A stretch of 6,849 nucleotides of DNA from an uncultured Mucispirillum sp. (lineage in GTDB: Bacteria > Chrysiogenota > Deferribacteres > Deferribacterales > Mucispirillaceae), in assembly GCA_945947845.1 (NCBI GenBank), contig CAMEZN010000093.1:1-6849 (forward strand), read 5' to 3'. The translations under genes and the position numbers were made by a program. This document shows positions 6,807 to 6,849 of the stretch, in pieces; position 1 is the stretch's first letter, and the number at the start of each line of letters is the position of its first letter. Below the pieces are notes generated by a model, which ran no database searches, was not told the DNA's origin, and was given only the letters and a program-made list of their open reading frames with translations.

Positions 6807-6840
6807 AAAAAAAGAGCTGTCTAAATTATAGACAGCTCTT
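6807..6840 (-). terminator. Rho-independent terminator for a leftward gene beyond the right edge
   Basis: AAGAGCTGTCTA (6812-6823) pairs over 12 bp with TAGACAGCTCTT (6829-6840) around a five-base loop. The run of seven A at 6807-6813 becomes a U-tract immediately after the stem when read on the - strand. On the + strand the stem is followed only by AATATC. It therefore fits termination of a - strand transcript entering from the right, whose coding part is outside the window. Confidence 0.8.
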
Positions 6841-6849
6841 AATATCTTT

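Overview
The window is AT-rich bacterial chromosome carrying a compact early tetrapyrrole (heme) biosynthesis operon on the + strand, flanked by unrelated genes. The operon order is a HemX/CcsA-type membrane protein, hemA, hemC, hemD, hemB. The genes lie 3 to 15 bases apart and all read in the same direction. Glutamyl-tRNA reductase (HemA) shows that 5-aminolevulinate is made by the C5 (glutamate) route. HemB, HemC and HemD then take ALA to uroporphyrinogen III. The glutamate-1-semialdehyde aminotransferase (hemL) needed between HemA and HemB is not in the window and must be elsewhere.

Placing a hemX-like gene ahead of hemA, low GC, and lysine/asparagine/isoleucine-rich proteins would fit a member of Deferribacterota (for example a host-associated, Mucispirillum-like organism) or a related lineage. 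This is a tentative inference from layout and composition, not a recognised sequence match.

Layout from left to right. Positions 1-164 hold the N-terminus of a leftward MATE-family transporter cut by the window edge. Positions 165-373 are the divergent intergenic region with a plausible sigma70-type promoter for the heme operon. Positions 374-5088 are the five-gene operon, closed by a strong hairpin at 5096-5128. Positions 5146-5940 encode an alpha/beta hydrolase with an intact catalytic triad but no visible Shine-Dalgarno sequence. From 5941 to about 6806 there is very AT-rich DNA with no convincing gene; it holds an all-AT hairpin, a 10-bp inverted repeat enclosing 69 bp, and short coding-like stretches that may be debris. 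The right edge (6807-6840) is a terminator whose U-tract lies on the - strand, so it should serve a leftward gene beyond the window.

Most of the window is ordinary housekeeping sequence. The most unusual feature is in HemA: a roughly 10-residue expansion of the catalytic domain that carries two copies of Cys-Asp-Lys-Cys, encoded by a near-perfect 14-bp direct repeat. It looks like a possible metal-binding or redox knuckle next to the active site of the enzyme that usually controls flux into heme synthesis.
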